Positions 6,674 through 8,589 of a stretch of 8,589 nucleotides of DNA are shown here, in pieces. The translations under genes were made by a program, and so were the position numbers. Source of the DNA: Methanomicrobiales archaeon (GTDB lineage Archaea > Halobacteriota > Methanomicrobia > Methanomicrobiales > JACTUA01). Numbering within the stretch: the first letter of the stretch is position 1; each line of letters starts with the position of its first letter. The DNA is taken from positions 1-8,589 of the forward strand of contig JAJRCP010000002.1 in assembly GCA_028678885.1 (NCBI GenBank), in the 5' to 3' direction. Under the pieces are notes generated by a model. The model did not search any database. It was given only the letters and a program-made list of their open reading frames with translations, and had not been told where the DNA came from.

Positions 6674-6943
6674 TCAGTGGTGGACCGCCGCCTGCTCTGT
6701 CCGCACATCGGAAGTAGGATATCCTACGGCGGTGTTCTGTTGCCGGTGGAGATATTCCACGATCTCTTCACCGAGCGTGAGAATAGCCTTCTTGTGTAGG
6801 ACTTTATTTTTATGGATATGAACAGGGGAAACATACAGAGAAGAGTATTTTTCAACCGGAATTTCTTCACCGGTAGAGTTCTCGTAATAACGCTTGATAT
6901 GTACAAGAAGCATGTGTAAATGTAGCAGCTCTTCCTTTTGCAC
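6674..6943 (-). CDS. UPF0058 family protein
   Basis: The 89-residue protein reads MQKEELLHLHMLLVHIKRYY at its start (encoded from a GTG) and later SPVHIHKNKVLHKKAILTLG. The repeated His residues in helical segments (HLHMLLVHI and VHIHKNKVLH) are the signature of UPF0058, a small archaeal family of unknown function; the histidines suggest metal binding. The GTG start at 6943 is supported by AGGTGAG about four bases upstream. It is the first gene of the minus-strand string, three bases before elp3, so it is probably co-transcribed with the tRNA-modification and replication genes. The C-terminal ~20 residues look less conserved. Family call is good; function is unknown. Confidence 0.88.
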   Translation of the reverse strand: MQKEELLHLHMLLVHIKRYYENSTGEEIPVEKYSSLYVSPVHIHKNKVLHKKAILTLGEEIVEYLHRQQNTAVGYPTSDVRTEQAAVHH

Positions 6944-7009
6944 GCTCTCACCTTTCCTTACACACTACTATTTTTCGAGGATAGATATACTTTATTGGTG
7001 ATCTTTATA
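6944..7009. promoter_or_regulatory. Divergent promoter region between UPF0058 and the ADP-ribosylglycohydrolase gene
   Basis: This short AT-rich spacer must hold the promoters of both flanking units. On the minus strand AAGTATATCT (about 6983-6992) is a TATA-like element; a start site some 26 bases downstream gives a leader of about 16 nt carrying the AGGTGAG site of UPF0058. On the plus strand the same AT-rich element (GATATACTTTAT, about 6984-6995) would put a start site very near the TTG at 7010, or CTATTTTT (6968-6975) would put it near 6995 just ahead of GGTGAT. Element assignment is by eye. Confidence 0.4.
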
Positions 7010-7882
7010 TTGACCGAAGCGCGAATCCGTGGGGGGCTCATCGGGCTTGCCGTTGGAGATGCGTTGGGTGCGCCTCTGGAAGGCCTTCCCCCGCCCGCGA
7101 TACTGGTGCGCGATATGACCGGGGGTGGGCCCCATGGGAGGAAGAAGGGCAGCGTTACCGATGACACACTTCAGGCACTCGCCGTCGCCCGTTCACTCAT
7201 CGTCTGCCAGGGTTTTCAAACTGCGGATCTCGTCCCCCGACTATTGGAATCATATCTGCAGGACCCTTCCCTGTATGGCCCGACGTCGAGGGAGGTGTTC
7301 GAACTGGCACTCCGAGGAGTATCGTTCAGTCGAGCGGCACTATTCGTACATGAGAAGAGGGGAAGCCGGACGAATGGGAGCGTAATGCGGGGTCCCCCCC
7401 TGGGACTGTGGTACCGGGATATAATGCTTGTAAGGAGCCTCAGCATCGCCTGCTCCCGGCTCACGCATCTCGATCCGGTTGCGGGGGAATGTTCGGCAGT
7501 AGTAAATGTGATAGTCTCTCGGGTTGCCAGAGGCGCTTCACGGGAAAGCGCGTTCCGAGAAGCGCTCGCGATTTGTGAGGATAAGGAGGTCGCGGGAATG
7601 CTCTCTCGGTACAGGCAGACCGACCCGGATCCATCGCTCGATGCCCTCCTTACCACCCATGCAGCTGTCTCCCTGTTCCTTGCGGCCGATTCCCTAGAGG
7701 ATGCAGTCCTGTCAGCGATAAATCTGGGAGGGGACGCAGATACGGTGGGAGCGGTCTGTGGATCGCTCTCGGGCGCATACTGGGGCTACCCCTCCATTCC
7801 CTGCCGCTGGCTTGCAGACCTGGAATGTCTTAAAGAGATCGATGCGGTCGCTATCCAGCTCTGGCAAGCCGCCGAAAAGTAA
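7010..7882 (+). CDS. ADP-ribosylglycohydrolase family protein
   Basis: From a TTG at 7010 the protein is 290 residues, a normal size for the family. GGLIGLAVGDALGAPLEG (8-25), GSVTDDT (47-53), TNGSVMRGPPLG (121-132), THLDP (152-156) and LGGDADTVGAVCG (239-251) give the Thr and Asp residues that bind the two divalent metals of ADP-ribosylhydrolases. Such enzymes remove ADP-ribose from proteins, nucleic acids or small molecules; the substrate here cannot be told. The track of possible starts is TTG 6995, GTG 6998 and TTG 7010, all in frame; I prefer 7010 because GGTGAT lies seven bases upstream and family homology begins just after. An ATG at 6938 would overlap the divergent UPF0058 start and adds an unrelated tail. 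The gene stands alone, divergent from the information-processing operon and convergent with UPF0179, with no obvious ADP-ribosyltransferase partner in the window. Confidence 0.93.
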   Translation: MTEARIRGGLIGLAVGDALGAPLEGLPPPAILVRDMTGGGPHGRKKGSVTDDTLQALAVARSLIVCQGFQTADLVPRLLESYLQDPSLYGPTSREVFELALRGVSFSRAALFVHEKRGSRTNGSVMRGPPLGLWYRDIMLVRSLSIACSRLTHLDPVAGECSAVVNVIVSRVARGASRESAFREALAICEDKEVAGMLSRYRQTDPDPSLDALLTTHAAVSLFLAADSLEDAVLSAINLGGDADTVGAVCGSLSGAYWGYPSIPCRWLADLECLKEIDAVAIQLWQAAEK

Positions 7883-8008
7883 ACGGGAGATACCGAATAA
7901 TTGTAAGAATATACACTGACAGGTGCATTCCCTACCCTTCCACCATACCCAGCGTTTGGACAGGATAACGTGGAAATCTAATATTCGAATCAATAGGGGT
8001 AGCACCCG
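7883..8008. other. Convergent intergenic spacer with a small hairpin
   Basis: This spacer separates two genes that end towards each other. It holds no ORF I can support. On the UPF0179 side GGGT-AGC-ACCC (7997-8007) can form a four-pair hairpin one base after that gene's stop. No strong T tract follows on either strand, so it is only a weak terminator candidate. The short palindrome ATTCGAAT lies at 7983-7990. Confidence 0.4.
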
Positions 8009-8452
8009 TTATACAGAGCGAAGTTCAACTAGTTTCAGGTTCCGCCCCTTCTCGCATGTGTCAGGAGCATTGCCCAGAAGCTCACTGACCAAGTATTTCT
8101 CTCCTTCGATGATGCCATCAGGATTGCAAAACTCGTGGCTCCGGCAATCCTTCTTGGTGCACCCTACCGTATAGTGGATGGTGGAATTGACGATGGCCAT
8201 ATCTGCATTCACGAGAGCAACAAGGGGAGACTCGATTACATCGACTGCACATGCGCCATCCCTGTGTACCTGGCACTCATGTTTCGAGTTCGTGCGTATG
8301 GCGGTGATCCGATAGCGCTTTCCAGCCTGAAGATTATGGCAGGCTTTCCGGACCTTGCAGACCTCACATTCGGGAAGAGGGCCTTCGTACACAAATTCCA
8401 GCCCAGGTTTAGCGAGTCGAACACCGATCAGAGTGATCTTGGTCTTGCTCAT
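8009..8452 (-). CDS. UPF0179 family protein
   Basis: From the ATG at 8452 the protein has 147 residues: MSKTKITLIGVRLAKPGLEF followed by a cysteine-rich body with nine Cys (29, 32, 38, 60, 68, 98, 103, 109, 133). Motifs are CEVCKVRKAC, ECQVHRDGAC and CTKKDCRSHEFC. This is the pattern of UPF0179, an archaeal family of unknown function; the clustered cysteines suggest bound zinc or an iron-sulfur cluster, but no ligand is proven from sequence. The upstream gene's TGA ends two bases before this ATG, so the two are probably co-transcribed. A TTG at 8458 would add two residues and overlap the upstream stop, and is less likely. Confidence 0.88.
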   Translation of the reverse strand: MSKTKITLIGVRLAKPGLEFVYEGPLPECEVCKVRKACHNLQAGKRYRITAIRTNSKHECQVHRDGACAVDVIESPLVALVNADMAIVNSTIHYTVGCTKKDCRSHEFCNPDGIIEGEKYLVSELLGNAPDTCEKGRNLKLVELRSV

Positions 8453-8454
8453 GG

Positions 8455-8589
8455 TCAATCCCGGTACAGCATTCGTATGAGTTCCCGCGCAGAATCACGG
8501 GTCAGGCCCATGTCCAGAATGGTGAACCGCTCGGGGCGTACGTCTTTTGCTGCGAGTAATGCGTCCACTGCAGTCTCATCGTCGATACC
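8455..8589 (-). CDS. C-terminal end of an unrecognised protein (5' end outside window)
   Basis: A minus-strand frame enters from the right edge and is open for 44 codons to a TGA two bases before the UPF0179 start. The visible residues include TAVDALLAAKDVRPERFTIL and end in DSARELIRMLYRD, suggesting a soluble alpha/beta protein ending in a helix. I do not recognise the family from this fragment. Its coding nature is supported by codon use, the tight junction and the absence of stops, but the length is short. It is probably in an operon with UPF0179. Confidence 0.6.
   Translation of the reverse strand, partial: GIDDETAVDALLAAKDVRPERFTILDMGLTRDSARELIRMLYRD

Noticed and set aside
6413..6799. 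128-codon plus-strand ORF
   Set aside because: It is antisense to elp3 and UPF0058, crosses their junction, and shows no domain.
6938..7009. ATG at 6938 as start of the ADP-ribosylglycohydrolase
   Set aside because: It would overlap the divergent UPF0058 start and add a hydrophobic tail of 24 residues not expected in the family; TTG 7010 has a well-spaced GGTGAT.
7216..7656. 146-codon minus-strand ORF
   Set aside because: It is antisense to the ADP-ribosylglycohydrolase coding region and low-complexity Ser/Arg/Thr in composition.
7997..8007. Strong intrinsic terminator between the convergent genes
   Set aside because: The GGGT/ACCC stem has only four pairs and no T tract follows, so it is noted only as a weak candidate.
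1..8589. tRNA or rRNA genes, CRISPR arrays, insertion sequences, attachment sites or replication origins
   Set aside because: No direct-repeat array, terminal inverted repeats, transposase or cloverleaf-like segment was seen; almost all bases are used by housekeeping genes.

Overview
The window is chromosomal DNA of a euryarchaeon, most likely a methanogen of the class Methanomicrobia (Methanomicrobiales-like). The evidence is a full set of archaeal information-processing genes (aIF2-alpha, L44e, S27e, Nop10, Gins51, PriS, archaeal Elp3, EndoQ), the archaeal families UPF0058 and UPF0179, GGTGA/GGAGG-type ribosome binding sites and AT-rich TATA-like elements. The order-level placement is inferred from general resemblance of the proteins, not from a search. 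Coding density is very high; the only intergenic gaps of note are 38 bp (3323-3360), about 60 bp (6944-7009) and 126 bp (7883-8008). I see no tRNA, rRNA, CRISPR array, insertion sequence or phage gene.

Positions 1-6943 are one tightly packed minus-strand gene string. Read in the direction of transcription it is: UPF0058 (6943) - elp3 - priS - gins51 - rpl44e - rps27e - aIF2-alpha - nop10 - PAC2 - endonuclease Q, which runs off the left edge. Neighbours overlap by a few bases (ATGA junctions at elp3/priS and aIF2-alpha/nop10, a similar overlap at priS/gins51) or lie 1 to 14 bp apart. The exception is the 38-bp gap before rpl44e, where a good TATA-like box in the end of gins51 suggests a second, internal promoter. 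The string joins tRNA wobble-uridine modification, replication priming and the CMG-type helicase, two zinc ribosomal proteins, translation initiation, H/ACA RNP pseudouridylation, a proteasome-chaperone-like protein and repair of deaminated DNA. The central primase/GINS/L44e/S27e/aIF2-alpha/Nop10/PAC2 block is a known euryarchaeal neighbourhood linking replication and translation.

Positions 7010-7882 hold a divergent, apparently monocistronic plus-strand ADP-ribosylglycohydrolase with intact metal-binding motifs. It shares a short AT-rich promoter region with the minus-strand operon. A 126-bp convergent spacer follows, then a minus-strand UPF0179 gene and the last 44 codons of an unrecognised gene that enters from the right edge.

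The points most worth a second look are: the PAC2 gene has no ATG, GTG or TTG at its conserved N-terminus and appears to start at an AUC codon behind a well-placed ribosome binding site inside nop10; Nop10 and EndoQ each carry Asp where a zinc-ligand Cys is expected; PriS lacks a zinc knuckle; and endonuclease Q sits at the end of a replication/translation operon. I did not find a convincing wholly new multi-gene system.
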